Shown here in pieces: positions 43,881 through 58,800 of a stretch of 64,000 nucleotides of DNA (position 1 is the first letter of the stretch; each line of letters starts with the position of its first letter). This stretch comes from Toxorhynchites rutilus septentrionalis. Lineage: Eukaryota; Arthropoda; Insecta; Diptera; Culicidae. A model generated the notes under the pieces. It saw only the letters and a program-made list of their open reading frames with translations, was not told the origin of the DNA and made no database searches. The stretch covers positions 70,433,542 through 70,497,541 of the forward strand of contig NC_073746.1 in the NCBI RefSeq assembly GCF_029784135.1. Direction: 5' to 3'. A program made the position numbers and the translations under genes.

Positions 43881-46800
43881 CTGCAATTATAGAGAAGAAA
43901 AAAGTGTTCAAATTTTGAGAATCGGTAAGTTTGTACACACATGTTTCAAAATTATATGTATGTAAATCAATATGGAATATAAATGTATGCAAATATGTAC
44001 AATTCTCACGGAACTATTTACATAAGTCGAAGATTAATCTTCTGTACATTTCCTGGCAGTAAAATTATATTTGTTTTTTTGACAAAAAAAAATTAGTCAT
44101 AATTCAACGTTCTGATAGAGAAAACAACTCTATTTAAAGTAGGGCATAGTTACATGCTGATTTAAAAATTCAATGAGTGCCACATGCGATAAAAACTGGA
44201 TTCACTATAATTCTTACTAGACTGTTCGGACACATCCCAGTCAAGTTCAATCCTAGATGCTAACTAGAGATGAAACGGATTTCCGGTAACTATCCGGTAT
44301 GCAGCCATTGTTTGCCTTTTGCCTTTTGCCATTGCCATTGTTTGCCGAGCGTCGTTTTTTTTTATTAAATCGTTTATTTTTACAGGCTCAGTTACATAAG
44401 TTTAAAGGAGTCAAACTCCTATCTGTATAGCTACAAGTATATATAAACATTTTTCATTAATTTTAATGTTAATGAAGTAGAGAACCGATTACTCGCGGTT
44501 TGCTCGAGTTTAGAAGGGTGACATTTTTTCCAGGAAAAGGATGGGATATAAGGATATGTTGACAATGTTCACACTCACATTCATCATACTCAATTCTTAA
44601 GCCTATCTTATATCTAATATGTATTTACATTTCACCTTATTCTATTGTTAGTAAGAAGGGATTTGATTTCTCGTGATGGAAAAGGAAAAGGAGAATATAA
44701 GGATATACGGACAATCACACACGAAGATCGATAGCTTTCAGGAAGACATATATTTGAGACATGTAATCAAGGTCTAACCGAGCCAACACATCTCTCACCG
44801 GCACATTGGGCTGCCTTCCTCTAGCCCGAAGAGAGTTTTCTAAATTCGATCTGGCAACAAGATAATCCTCGCACGACCAAACAACGTGTTCGATGTCGTG
44901 GTAACCTTGGCCACAAGCACAGATATTGCCATCGGCAAGATTGAAACGAAAGAGTAGCGCGTCTAACGAACAGTGATTGGACATGAGTCGAGAGAATGTG
45001 CGAATAAAGTCCCGACTCAAGTCCAGACTTTTGAACCATGGTTTGAGGCTAACCTTAGGGATAATCGAGTGAAGCCACCGACCCAATTCATCTTCGTTCT
45101 ACTTACGTTGCCAGTTAGCGATGGTATTTTTACGGACTAAAGAATAAAATTCATTGAAGGGAGCGTCGTCTTTAAACGACATGAAATTCATACTGCTCTT
45201 CGATCACACCAGCACGATGTGCATACTTTTCGGTGCAGTGCTCCGTACAGGGGTAGCACTTCGGCGGAGCACACTGCCGTAATGAAAGAGTTAAAGATAA
45301 ACTCTAGCAAATCCTGCCGATTGCTTAGAATTTAATGACCACCAGATGTAAGAATCGTGAATGCGAACGTTTTCAAATAAGTCAATTTTTGACGTAGGAC
45401 TACGTCTTTCATTTCTATACCGGGGTGTAAAATCAAAGTTTCGAAAACGAAAGCGTTACGCCGGAGACCGAGATTTTGAGTGTTAATAGCTCCTATACAA
45501 CTGAACGAAATGGTATGATAAACATTTCATTCGAAAGATAAAATGTCTACACGTTATATACTTGTTACTTTTTCATCCAAAAACTTGTTTCAATAGCCTT
45601 AAAATTGCTTTCAAAACAGGCTATTGAAATCACCAATCGGTATATAAGCGAGCGCCGCTCGGAAATCCACTCAGTTATAATTGAACAGCGATTGGAGCAT
45701 GTTGTCGCTGTTGTGGTGAAGCTCTTCGTTTATCATGAAAGCGCGGATGAACGTTTTCACCAAGAGCATGTTTGTGCACCTTAGGCCAGAAGGGAATCCA
45801 TCAGGAGGAGGGTGATGCCACAAACGGTTCCCCGGGAAGAGATCGGAGCAGCTGCCACACACACACACATACACGCGCGGAACTCTTCGTTTGGATGCCA
45901 TTCAGCATCGAGAAAATTCCGGAAGGATCTAATCGTTGCTGAAAAATAATCTGCCAGTTCCCCTGGGAATTGAAAAATACATTCATGTGAAACAGTTTAT
46001 TTTAATCTTTTCTAACCATATAACACAGCGACTAAATACATTTGATTTTGTTATTTTTCAATCAAGTGTAATTAGCAGGAAAGCTTCTGAAGATTATTCT
46101 TCCCCATCAGTAGGATATTTTCGTATTCAATATTGTATGCGCGCGCAACGGAAAATGTTTCGTATCGCGAAAAGTATATAATTTTCAATCGATTATTGCT
46201 CAGTCTCCGAAAGTTCCAAACTCAGAGAGTTCATTTCCGTCTAGTTTGCCTTCCAAATTGCCATCGTAAACCACACCTTCTCTCGATTCAATCACGCACA
46301 CAAAGCATACTTAAGCGATATTCTGGTGGTGAAACGCATTCATTTTTCGTGAGGACATCAACAAGACAACATCGTTACTGAACGAGCTAGACGGCGAGGG
46401 ATAGAGGGATTCATTACCTGGCCTGACCTGACCTGAAAAGCAATCAGTTTGTTTTAACTGTGAGGGAGCGCAGAAAAACCGATCGACCAGAAGGAGAAGA
46501 GAAGGTGACCAAGAGAGTATCAGCATCGAAAAACGGTTTCCCGGGAAGATATCGAATCAGCCGCCACACACACACACACATACACGCGCGGAATTCTTTT
46601 CGGTTGGATGTCATTCAGCAAAGATCTAATCGTTGCTGAAAAATAATCTGCCAGTTCCCCTGGGAATTGAAAAATACATTCATGTGAAAGAGTTTATTTT
46701 AATGTTTTCTAATCATATAACACAGCGACCGAATACATTTGATTTTGTAATTTTTCAATCAAGTGTAATTAGCAGGAAAGCATCTGAAGATTTTTTTTAA

Positions 46801-49800
46801 TACCCTCCACTAACCCCCACACCAGAAAGCTCGAATAGAGAGCCCCCTGGTAGTGGACTCTTGCTAACAGACAACAAACATAAGAAGAAATAGCGGAGAA
46901 TATAACAACAAACGAAGAAAACAAAACATGTGAAATCCCAGTGGAACATTAGAGTTCCTTTGAAGGGATCCACCATATTATAAAGGGTCAACAAATTGCA
47001 TCACGGAAAAAAACGCTGTAGAAACTCGCCCAGTAGACCGATCCTTTTGAAAATTTTAGACAGTAAAATAAAAACTATTAAACAACTTTTGGCATTTTCT
47101 TTTTATTCATACTTCGAGCCCAAGCCCGTATGCTCGCACCTTCCTCTTTACCCCGTCCATAAGGTTCTGTACAACGTCAGGTTGTAGTTTTTTTTGAACA
47201 GAAATCCATTTTCTCTTGAAGTCCGCCTCCGATTTGACAACTTTTGGGTTCTTCCGGAGGGCCTGCTTCATAATCGCCCAATATTTCTCTATTGGGCGAA
47301 GCTCCGGCGCGTTGGGCGGGTTCATTTCCTTTGGCACGAAGGTGACCCCGTTGGCTTCGTACCACTCCAACTCCAAAGGGTCGGGCCCTCGTGCTGCTTC
47401 AATAGTGGTAGTAAGCGCTTCTGTAGGCACTCCTTAAGGTAAACCTGCCCGTTTACCGTTCCGGTCATCACGAAGGGGGCGCTCCGCTTTCCGCAAGAGC
47501 AGATCGCTTGCCACACCATGTACTTTTTGGCAAACTTGGATAGTTTCTGCTTGCAAATCTCCTCCGGATCGCTGAATTTGTCCTCTGCGGAGAAGAACAA
47601 CAGGCCCGGCAGCTGACGAAAGTCCGCTTTGACGTAGGTTTCGTCGTCCATTACCAGGCAATGCGGCTTCGTCAGCATTTCGGTGTACAGCTTCCGGGCT
47701 CGCGTCTTCCCCACCATGTATTGCCTTTCGTCGCGGTTAGGAGCCTTCTGAACCTTGTATGTACGCAGGCCCTCCCGCTGCTTGGTCCGCTGGACGAATG
47801 AACTTGACAAATTCAGCTTATTGGCGACATCCCGGACCGAGCTTCTCGGATCACGTCTAAACTGCTTAACTACGCGCTTGTGATCTTTTTCACTGACGGA
47901 GCATCCATTTTTGCCATTCTTCACCTTCCGGTCGATGGTTAGGTTCTCGAAGTATCGTTTTAGTACTCTGCAGACCGTGGATTGGACGATTCCCAGCATC
48001 TTACCGATGTCCCGATGTGACAACTCCGGATTCTCGAAATGAGTGCGCAGGATTAATTCACGACGCTCTTTTTCGTTCGACGACATTTTTCCAAATTTAC
48101 GAAAAATTGACAGTGAAGCATGGCCAACGTGATCTATACACTCTTATCTGATTATACGCGAAAGCTGAAGGTATAATTCCTAAAAATTAAATTTCTACAG
48201 CGTTTTTTCCGTGATTCAATTTGATGTGACACACCCTTTACATTAGAACGACGCAGGAAAAAGAAAAGTGACGGAAAATATTATTAACCAAAGCATACAT
48301 ATACATAAGATGGTCGGCACATTTACAGAATATATTGATTTATGTGGATCGTCATATACTGTTTCAGCTTATTTTAAAAAATATGTTTATTGCTTATTGC
48401 TTTCAGATTATTGGGAAGCACGTTGAATTTTAATGGACCGTAACTTTTTATGCGCGTGAGTCCCAATTTCGTAAAAGCTCTGGTTCTCATTAAGTCATTT
48501 GCATTTCTCGTATTCAAACGGTTTATTCGAGTAGGGAATGTGATATCATGGTGAAAATTATGGTTATGCAAAATATTATGAACAAACATGATACTTTAAA
48601 TATCACATAGGCCTGAAATAGGAATAATTCTATTTTGTATAGTAGTGTAAAGCGCAACTGTCGGATATAAGTGAGGAAGATTGAAAACTACTTTCACACA
48701 TCTATTTTGCAGCGTTTGAATTTTTTTCAATTTTGATTTGGCAGCATGACCCCAGACTACAATTAGGTATTGGAGGATGGAGTGGAAGCATGCAAAATAA
48801 AACTGTAACAATTCTTTTTGGTATGAAACAGCGTACTCTTTTCATGAGACCACATAAACTTCCAACTTTACTCGATACATGTTTAATGTGAGTATCCCAG
48901 GAAAGGGCAGAATCTAAATACAATCCTAAGTATTTGAAAGAGAAGACTTTTTCAATAGACAGGATTCCCACACATGGATCACGGTGTTGAGGTATTTTTT
49001 TTTTCGTGGCGAATGGAAGACCATATACTTTGTTTTAGTGAGGTTAATGGTTAGATAATTGCCACTGAAATATTCCATGAGTTTCACTATATCTGATTCC
49101 ATGTCCGCTACAATAGTTTGAATATCAGGACGCGGATAGAATAACGCCGAATCGTCTGCAAAAAGTCTTGGTATTCCGTGGAGCGTTAAATTACCAAGAT
49201 CATTGATAAAAATCAAAAAGAGTAGAGGACCTATGTTGCTTCCTAGAGAAACTCCTATATCAATCGGATTATTCTTCAGAACAAGGTTTTTTGTATCCAA
49301 TATTGGATGCATAAAACCTTGTGCCTCCAACGTAACGCTCTCGTTTTCGAAGTCCCCCAAATGTTCATTTATTCATACATTCAGAATGGATTTAGATTCA
49401 ACTTCAAACAAATGATCTCTAAATCAATGATAGTCCTACGTCACCCTTGCGGTTATACCATAGATATAACCCACTTCCTGTTTTTTAACAATAGGTTTTT
49501 TCCCTGATGCTGTTGTTTCTGTTTTAAAAACTCCTAAATACATAGTCTGACTTAAACTTCGGATCCAAAGAGGTTATAATTAGGTAATCTGGATATTCTC
49601 CTAAGTGGTTGAAATGACTTCCCCATCCAGCGTTCAAAGATGCTCACGTACGATATGAATCAGGTGTTCTATGTGCAGTCTTATCATTGTCCAAATACTT
49701 TTTTTAAGGCAGCAATATGCGAAATTACATCAGTTATACAGGAGAGGCCAGAACTTTTAATTTTTTTTGTCATTTCTTCAAACGGTTTCAGAAGTCAAAG

Positions 49801-52800
49801 GCACTGCTCCACTGTTGTTGCGTTAAATTAATGAGTGTGTAGCCCCCATTGATAGTTTTTATTTGTAGTAAAGTAAATGTACCCTCTCTCAGACTATCAT
49901 CACTGAAGACAGTTTTAAGATTTTTAATCTAGAATGAACATAATCGATTGATGTTCTATGCTTGTTTAAGTTCGTAGTACCTACTCTTTTTCGACCAGTA
50001 TTCAAATTATTTCAATACATCCAAGAAAATAACATCGTTGTAATAGAAATTCCTTATCAGGAAAAATTGTTCAAGATTTCTTGTAGAAAACTTGATATTT
50101 TTCTGATAAGGATTTTCTATCACAATGAAGAGATTTTTGTGGGGTGTGTCTTCAGGGATGATAATCCGAGAGACTTCACTGGAAAACATGCTCCATGGAT
50201 GTATGGAGCAATGCGTTTGTCTTCTAGTATCGTTTGATGAAATAACAAGGATTGTAAGTTTTAACCTCTCCTGTACATTCGAGGTAGTGTATCATTTTTC
50301 TGCATAAAAAGCATTTGAACTAAGATATAGTCATATTGCACATATAGTCAGATATGGGTTCAGTAAAAATATTCCAATCCTAACAAAATCGACTGTTATG
50401 TGAAAATACTTCGAATCGATCGCAATCAGATCTCTACATTTGGTGGCCATTCTAAGGAGTATCGCCAAATAACAAGATTTGCTAGAATAAATATTAATTT
50501 AATTTTGAAGAAAAAGCTGGCATTTCAGTAATAAAATTCTTTTCAATTATGAATGAATGATGTTAATGGGCTATTTATTTATGATTTATCTTGTGGTAAT
50601 AAGAAATTATTTCTATTTTCTAATATCCGGTATCCGGCCGGATAGTATGTCCCTATCCGGAATGAGACCGGATAGCAAATATTGGCGATAGACCGGATAC
50701 CGAATAGTTACCGGATATCCGTTTCATGTCTAGTAAGTAGTGATTGTGACCGAAATTAGTGCCGCACCTGCACATAAATGTTGAGTGGATTTTAGGTGAA
50801 CTGGTTTTTTACGCTGACTTTCTAATTAACGCGGATTTTCTAATTAACACGTTTTTTTGCGCAGTTTTTTACGCAGTTTTTTTACGAGGTAGAGGAAGTG
50901 GGAAATACATTTTTCGTCATTAAAAAGAAACAAAGTTGGAAAATCGTTTCAAATCGTTAGTTAGTAAAAGATATCAGATTAAATAAACTGAATTTCATGA
51001 GAAATTTCTTAGATACGATGCGCACAGAACTACGGCGGAATGGCTAACGAGAGAGCAATTTCTGTTTTTATTTGTATTTTGACATGCGACAGCTCTACTG
51101 AAGTACAGGATGGCTCAAAATTCCTGAAACTCATCCAACATAAGGTGACTATCTATAAGGCAGCTATAGTTAATAGTTATACTATCGAAAAAGCAGGTGA
51201 CCCATTTGCCCTCACTACCCCTACGTATCACCCGCGTAAAAAAATGGGTGGGTTGTATCTATGATATAATTCCCGATATAATGGGTTGTATCTATGATAA
51301 TAATATGTTGTATATATTATAATAAATTTCCGAATTCAATTGAATTCAATATATTTGCTTTGTGAGTAAAAAGATTGTATAATGCCATGTGAGGTCAATC
51401 ATTTGGATAGATTATGTCCTTCGTTACAAGTAAATTTAATGACAGTCCTTTTACGTTTGGTATGATGACATCTTGGTTTTGAAGTCTGTGTTAGACAAAA
51501 ACATTTCAGTCGGTACAAAAATGCCCCCGATTTGCATGTATTTGCAATTCCGAGTTCCCCAGACACCATCGTTTAGAAGTCTGTAATAGGTAAACACATT
51601 TCAGCCGGAATAAAAATGTCCCCGAATTGCATGAATTTGCAATGCCCCACGCTCCTTGGATTTAAAGTGTGTGTTAGGGAAACACATTTCAGTCCGAACA
51701 AAAACAGGAAGTGGGCCATATCTGTGGTATAACCGCAATGTTTACGTAGGACTATCGTTGATTTAGTGATCATTTGTTTGAAGTTGAATTTAAATCCATT
51801 CTGAATGAAAGAATAAATGAATATTTGGGGGACTTCGAAAACGAGAGCGTTACGTTGGAGGCACATGGTTTTTCGCATCCAATATTGGATACGAAAATAT
51901 ACTATACTACTGATGGGGAAGAATAATATTTAGAAGTTTTCCTGTTAATTGTACTTGATTGAAGAATCACAAAACGAAATGCATTTGATCGCAGTATTAT
52001 ATGGACAGAAAACATTAAAATATACTCTTTCACTTGAATGTAATTTTAAATTCCAGGGGGAACTGGCAAATAATTTTTCAGCAACGGTAACATCTTTCCG
52101 GATTCTTCTCGATGCTTGATAACCACAAAACGAAAAGAGTTGCGCGTGTGTGGCGGCTGCTCCGATGCCGCAAGCGGAACCAATTTTCGATGCTGTTACT
52201 TTCTTGGTCGCCCTCTCAATGGCATCACTCTCCTCTCCTACACCCGACCTCCATGAATTTGTAATGAAAATTTCCTCAGACACCTTGGTTCTGAAGTTTG
52301 TGTTGGGGAAACACATTTCAGTCGGAACAAAAGTGCCCTCGACTTACATGTATTTTCAATACCAATTTCCCCACGCTCCATGGATTAGAAGTCTGTGTTA
52401 GGGAAACACATTTCAGTGGGAATAAAAATGACCCCTACTTGCATGTATTTGCAAAGCGGATTCCCCCAGGCACATTGATTTTGAAGTCCGTGTTAGGGAA
52501 ACACAGCTCGGTTGGAACAAAAATACACCCTACTTGCATGTATATTCGCTAAGCGGATTCCCACAGGTACATTGATTTTGAAGTTTGTGTTCGGGAAACC
52601 GTGAATCGGGCCAATCAAAACTAGACAGTTAGGGCGATTAGGTAACGCTTGACATTTCAAAGTTATTCAATTGTTTATCTAACGAAAAATAACATTTTAT
52701 TAATTGCGATAGAAGCGTAGAAATATTCCGTATCAATTGATGCAAACATCTTTTCGATTCAGTAAGAAATGTTCGAGTTATAAGCATTTGGATTCTTTCA

Positions 52801-55800
52801 GTTTTTTCTGCATGTTCTGTGTTTAGGTTTTCATTTTACCCCCCATATACTCCGGTTAGACGTAGTCCCACTTCAATTAACCTGCACATAAATGGAAAGG
52901 GAAAACATTATATTTCCCTCGTTTTAAAAAATAAATTAGACTTAGAAAATTATTCTCAATCATGTCAATAATAAATCCAAAATTAGAGGGCAATATCATT
53001 GAAAATTGTACCGAATTTACAGAATACTAAGCGTACCCTTGATATGAATTATTCGTACCTTGCGTTTCCATACGCTTGCCGATATAAAGTAGAGTGCCAA
53101 TGAATGTAGAGAAAAGAAGTGGCCTTTGAATTTTCGAAGGGACTTTCTGCATAATTTTGATTGCCGCAGAAAATACCCTATGCAAATTTTCAACTCAATC
53201 TGTTGTTTGTTGCAAAGACGTCATAGTTTGAGTTTATTGAAAACCGTAAAATCATTCAAGTGGAGAGTACACGAAATCGGGATTCAAAAAACAATATGCC
53301 AAAATTAACTTTTTGGCCCTCGGCCGTTTTTTGATTTATTTATTTTTTTAAATAACAGTAAATCTCGACGTTCCATAGAATTTTAAGACATATAGTGTAA
53401 GTTGAGGTGATTTAATCATACGGGGTGATTTGAACCACCCCTTTTATCTCGAAAAGTACGGCTCAACTTGGATTTTTTATGATGTCATATCCTTTTATTG
53501 TTAAACCGGATGTACCTAACGTAAAAAAAAAGTTTGGTAAAATTTAACAGGTGGAGGGAAACGGTAGCACGAACTTAGCAAGCACTTTGTTTGTCAGAAA
53601 ATGTGAGTTTTCCGATCGTGGATTTAAGGTTTTTTCGCTGATTAAACAAACTTTTCGTGTATTGTGCAGTAAAGTTATGTTCGCCTACAGAAGAGGAACA
53701 ATTTGATGCAGCGAAACTGTAAGTTTGATAACAATAAATGAAATTATTTTCATCTCATTTTCTGCATGTTGTATGGGGTGAATTGGTCCTACAGGTTTGA
53801 GGGCTTTTCTTTGGTCTAATTGATTCCAGATGCCGCTGAATTACAAAAAAAAAAGGATGGACAGACAACTTTGAAACAGAAATGAGCTTGAAAGAGCAAC
53901 GCAGGCCATCAAGGAAGGATTTTCTTTGACCGAAAGTGTTTGAAAATGTTCGAACAGCAGTGAAAAGATCCATGCAGAGTTCGAAAAGGTCTAAATGACA
54001 TTTGCTGATTGTCACACACTGGACCAAATCATCCCGCATCATATTTTAATGTCCAAAAATCATCTCTTTCACTTTATGATATATTTGGTAGTTTGAAGCT
54101 TGATACAGGTCGGACTCGATTATCCGGAGTATTGAATTTTTTTCACTCCGGATAATCGAATCCTACGGATAATCGAGTCATAAAAAAACGATTTTTTTTC
54201 TCGGTAAACGTGATATAATTATGATTTCCACTTATTTGTTAAACAATTTTTTCTAGGTTGACCCGTTTGTATTTTTGTGACTTTGTTACTTTGTCTGTAG
54301 CGCTGTACCACATTAATAGAAATTTAACCCCCTTGCAGTTGACCGATTGATCTGAAATTTGGAACACATCTTTGTCTCTGGTGCCATTGTAAAACTGCGT
54401 ATTCCATGATCTTGAAAATCCAAGATGGCGGTCGCTACAAAATGGCGGATTATGTACATATTTTCTCAAAATCCCATCAATATGAGGTATCGGGTATCGA
54501 ATGAAAGCAGTAGAACACAATTATTTATGGAAAATGTAAATCAAAAATGACGACCGCTACAAAATGGCGGATTACATATTTTCTCAGAACCGCTTCAATG
54601 TGGGTATCAAAAGTAAGTTCTCGACTAGTAGAACATACCAGATCATAAAAAATTCAATTCCAAGAAGATGGGCGCAGTCCCCGAACATCTAATTACTTGT
54701 TAATTCAGCTTGACCTGTTTGTATGTATGTTTGGGTGTTTGTAGGGTTGTCACAAATTAATTGAAATTTGACCCCGTTTCTCATCACTGATTGATCTGAA
54801 ATTTGGAACATACCTTTAATTCTACTGTCATTATAAAACTGCGTATTCCATGATCTTAAAAATTCAATTTGGCCATCGCTAAAAAATGGCTGAATGACTT
54901 GACTTGGAGAACACAAAACATAATAAACAACATAAATTCAAAAAGGTCGCCGCCACTAAATGGTCGACTATGTATTTTTTGCAATCCCCTCAATATCGGG
55001 AACAAATGAAATGAATAAATCCGACATTTTTCATAAATAAGTGTGTTCTACTAGTCAAGCCCCTTCATTTCATACCCATTTTTTTTTTTTTAATTCGTTT
55101 ATTTTTACAGGCTCAGTTACTTAAGTTTAAAGGAGCCGAATTCTTAAATATATTTTTAAAACTATATATATATATAGAAACAATTTTCTTACATCTATGG
55201 TTAGTAAGGTGGAAAACCGATTACTCGCGGTGTACTCGAGTTTAGAAGGGTGACATATTTTTAGGAGAAGGATGGGATATAAGGAAATTGTAACAATGTT
55301 GATGAGCACTCAATTCTTAAATCTATTCGTATATCTATAGTTTATTTACATTTCAACTTATTCTACTATTTATAGCAAGGGGACGAATTACCCGCAAAGG
55401 AAGGAAAGGAGGGTATAAGGATATAAGGATGTAGGGACAATCACACACGAAGATCTATAGCTTTAAGGAAAACATATATATGGGACATGTAATCAAGGTC
55501 TAACCGAGCCAACACATCTCTCACCGGCACATTGGGCTGTCTTCCTCGGGCCCGAAGGGAGTTTTCTAAATTCGATCTGGCGACCAGATACACCTCGCAC
55601 GACCAAACAATGTGCTCGATGTCGTGATAACCTTGGCCACAAACGCAGAGATTGCTGCTGGCAAGATTGAAACGAAAGAGTAGTGCATCTAACGAACAGT
55701 GATTGGACATGAGTCGGGAGAAGGTGCGGATAAAGTCCCGACTCAAGTCTAGACTTTTGAACCACGGTTTGAGGCTAACCTTAGGGATAATCGAGTGAAA

Positions 55801-58800
55801 CCACCGGCCCAATTCATCTTCATTCCACTTGCGTTGCCAGTTAGCGATGGTATTTTTGCGAACTAAAGAATAAAATTCATTGAAGGCGATTTGACGCTGA
55901 TAAATATCGCCTTCAATTGCACCTACCTTTGCCAATGAGTCAGCCCTCTCATTACCCGGAATTGAGCAATGTGAAGGGACCCAGACAAAGGTAATGACAT
56001 AACAGCGTCTGGATAAAGCACTCAAAATTTCTCGTATTCTCTCAAGGAAGTACGGCGAGTGCTTTTCCGGCCTCACTGAACGGATAGCTTCGACAGAGCT
56101 AAGACTATCCGTTACAATGTAATAGTGTTCAACAGGTCGTGAGGCGACGCTGTCCAGCGCCCAGTATATCGCTGCCAATTCAGCAATATATACCGAGCAA
56201 GGATTCTGAAGACTGTGTGAGGTGCTAAAAAATACGTTGAACACTCCAAATCCTGTGGACTCATTCATAGAGGACCCATCAGTAAAGTATATATTATCAC
56301 AATTGATACGCCCATACTTTGCATTGAAGATTGTAGAAACGAACCCCAATCTAAGATAATCTGGATTTTCATGGATTTTCTCCTTCATGAACAGATCGAA
56401 ATGTACAGAGGAATTGATGTAGTCAGGAAAACAAACACGGTTGGGAATATACGAAGAAGGAACAACCTGCATAGAGGTGAATTCATGATATGAATTCATG
56501 AATCCAGAATGAAAATTTAGCTCGATCAATTGCTCAAAATTTCCGATCACCAATGGATTCATAACCTTACATCGGATGAGGAACCGAAGAGGTAATAAAT
56601 TGAAGCGATCTTTTAGTGGGAGTACGCCTGCCAAAACCTCGAGACTCATGGTATGCGTTGAGGGCATACATCCCAACGCAATACGGAGACCAAGATACTG
56701 AATTCGCTCGAGTTTAATGAGGTGTGTTTTGGCAGCTGATTGAAAACAGAAACTGCCATACTCCATCACTGAGAGAATAGTTGTTCGATACAACATAATA
56801 AGATCTTCGGGATGGGCTCCCCACCAGGTGCCGGTAATTGTACGGAGAAAGTTTATTCTTTGTTGACATTTTTTACTCAGATACCTAATATGGGCCCCCC
56901 AAGTACATTTGGAGTCGAACCAGACCCCAAGATACTTGAAAGACATAGCATGAGTGATCGGTTTACCCAAAAGTTGAAGCTTTGGTTTTGCTGGTCTATG
57001 CTTCCTAGAAAAAACCACCATCTCTGTTTTCTCCGTGGAGAATTCGATCCCTAGCCCAATGGCCCAGGTTGAAAAACTGTTCAAAGTATTTTGTAAGGGT
57101 CCTTGCAGGTCGGATTCGTTTGATCCTACGACAGACACCACTCCATCATCTGCAAGTTGTCTTAGGCTGCAATTTTGTGTAAGGCAATTGTCGATGTCGC
57201 TTACATAGAAGTTGTACAAAAGGGGGCTTAAACATGAGCCCTGGGGGAGGCCCATGTAAGAGACCCGACTTACTGCCGAATCTCCGTGAGAAAAGTTCAA
57301 ATGTTTCTCACAAAGCAAGTTATATAACATATTATTCAATAGAGGCGGCAGACCCCGAGATTGTAATTTGTCTGACAAAACCTCTATTGAAACAGAATCA
57401 AAGGTCCCCTTTATGTCCAAGAATACTGAAGTCATTTGTTTTTTTTTCGGCGTAAGCCATTTGAATATCTGAAGAAAGCAACGCAAGACAATCATTCGTC
57501 CCCTTGCCCCTGCGGAACCCATATTGTGTATCTGAGAGTAGGCCATTCGTTTCAACCCATCGATCAAGGCGAATCAAGATAATTTTCTCCAACAATTTCC
57601 GTATACAAGACAGCATTGCTATTGGGCGGTACGAATTGAAGTCGGACGCGGGTTTTCCGGGTTTTTGAATAGCTATAACTCGTACTTGTCTCCAATCATC
57701 TGGGACAATATTATGCTCCAGAAACCGATTGAATAAGTTCAACAAGCGATGTTTCGCCACATCAGGGAGGTTTTTCAGCAAGTTGAACTTAATTCTATCC
57801 GATCCCGGAGCAGAATTGTTACATGAGAGCAGAGCAAGAGAGAATTCTACCATCGAAAACTCGGAATCAAGATCGCACCTACCTTGTGCTATATCTCGAA
57901 CAATTTTTTGCACAGGAGCGGAATCAGGACAAACCTTCCGTGCAAAATTCAAAATCCATCGATGTGAATATTCTTCGCTTTCATTCGTTGAAGAACGATT
58001 TCTCATGTTTCGAGCCACTTTCCATAATTTTTTCATTGACGTTTCTCGTGATAAACCTCCCACGAAATTTCGCCAATAAGCACGTTTTTTCCCTTTGATC
58101 AAGTTTTTAAATTGATTTTCAAGGTCCAAATACGTCTGAAAATTTTCAGGGGTTCCACGTTTCCGAAAAGCTTTAAATGCATTCGATTTTTCTACATAAA
58201 ACTTGGAACATATGCTATCCCACCATAGATTGGGAGGCCTTCGACGAATAGTGGAACCTGGGATAGGTTTCGTTTGAGCGCGAACCGCGCTGTCATAGAT
58301 GAAACGAGAAAGGAAGTTATACTCCTCCAATGGAGGTAAACCATCTCTGGAATTGATGGCTAGAGCAATCGCGTCCGTATATTTTTTTCCAGTCAATGTG
58401 TCTTGTGAGGTCATATGCCATGTTTATAGATTCAGAAGAATTCGACCCAATGGTGATGGAAATTTTGATTGGCAAGTGATCACTACCGTTGGGGTCCTGG
58501 ATTACATTCCACTTGCAATCTAACGATAGTGAATTCGAGCAAAGCGAGAGGTCAAGAGCACTTGGGTTAGCAGGAGGTTTAGGCACACGTGTTGTTTCCC
58601 CAGTGTTCAAAACGGTCATATTGAAGTTGTTACAAAGGTCATATATCAACAATGAACGATTGTCGTCGTACTGTTCCCCCCAGGCAGTTCCATGAGAGTT
58701 GAAGTCTCCCAAGATCAATCGTGGCTCAGGAAGGAGTGAGCACATGTCATCAAGTTGTTTGCGGCTAACCGCAGCTCTCGGAGGCCAATACAAGCTGACA

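Larger units (their letters stand above)
44268..50734 (-). mobile_element. hAT-like element ends 6.5 kb apart, a nest of insertions
   Basis: CTAGAGATGAAACGGATTTC CGGTAACTATCCGGTAT at the left is mirrored by ATAGTTACCGGATATCCGTT TCATGTCTAG at the right. TAGAGATG-type ends are common in hAT elements. Inside are hAT transposase pieces on the minus strand (49496-49832, perhaps 45180-45390), an I-clade fragment, repeat A copies, DD37E copy 2 and a CR1/L2 fragment. I found no 8-bp duplication, so the two ends may belong to rearranged copies. Confidence 0.5.

Noticed and set aside
47194..47437. Plus-strand ORFs over the second DD37E element
   Set aside because: They are antisense shadows of the transposase.
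57439..57447. Programmed frameshifting in the I-clade ORF2 A-run
   Set aside because: Related elements encode ORF2 as one frame, and a second break has the same nature, so a homopolymer indel is the simpler reading.
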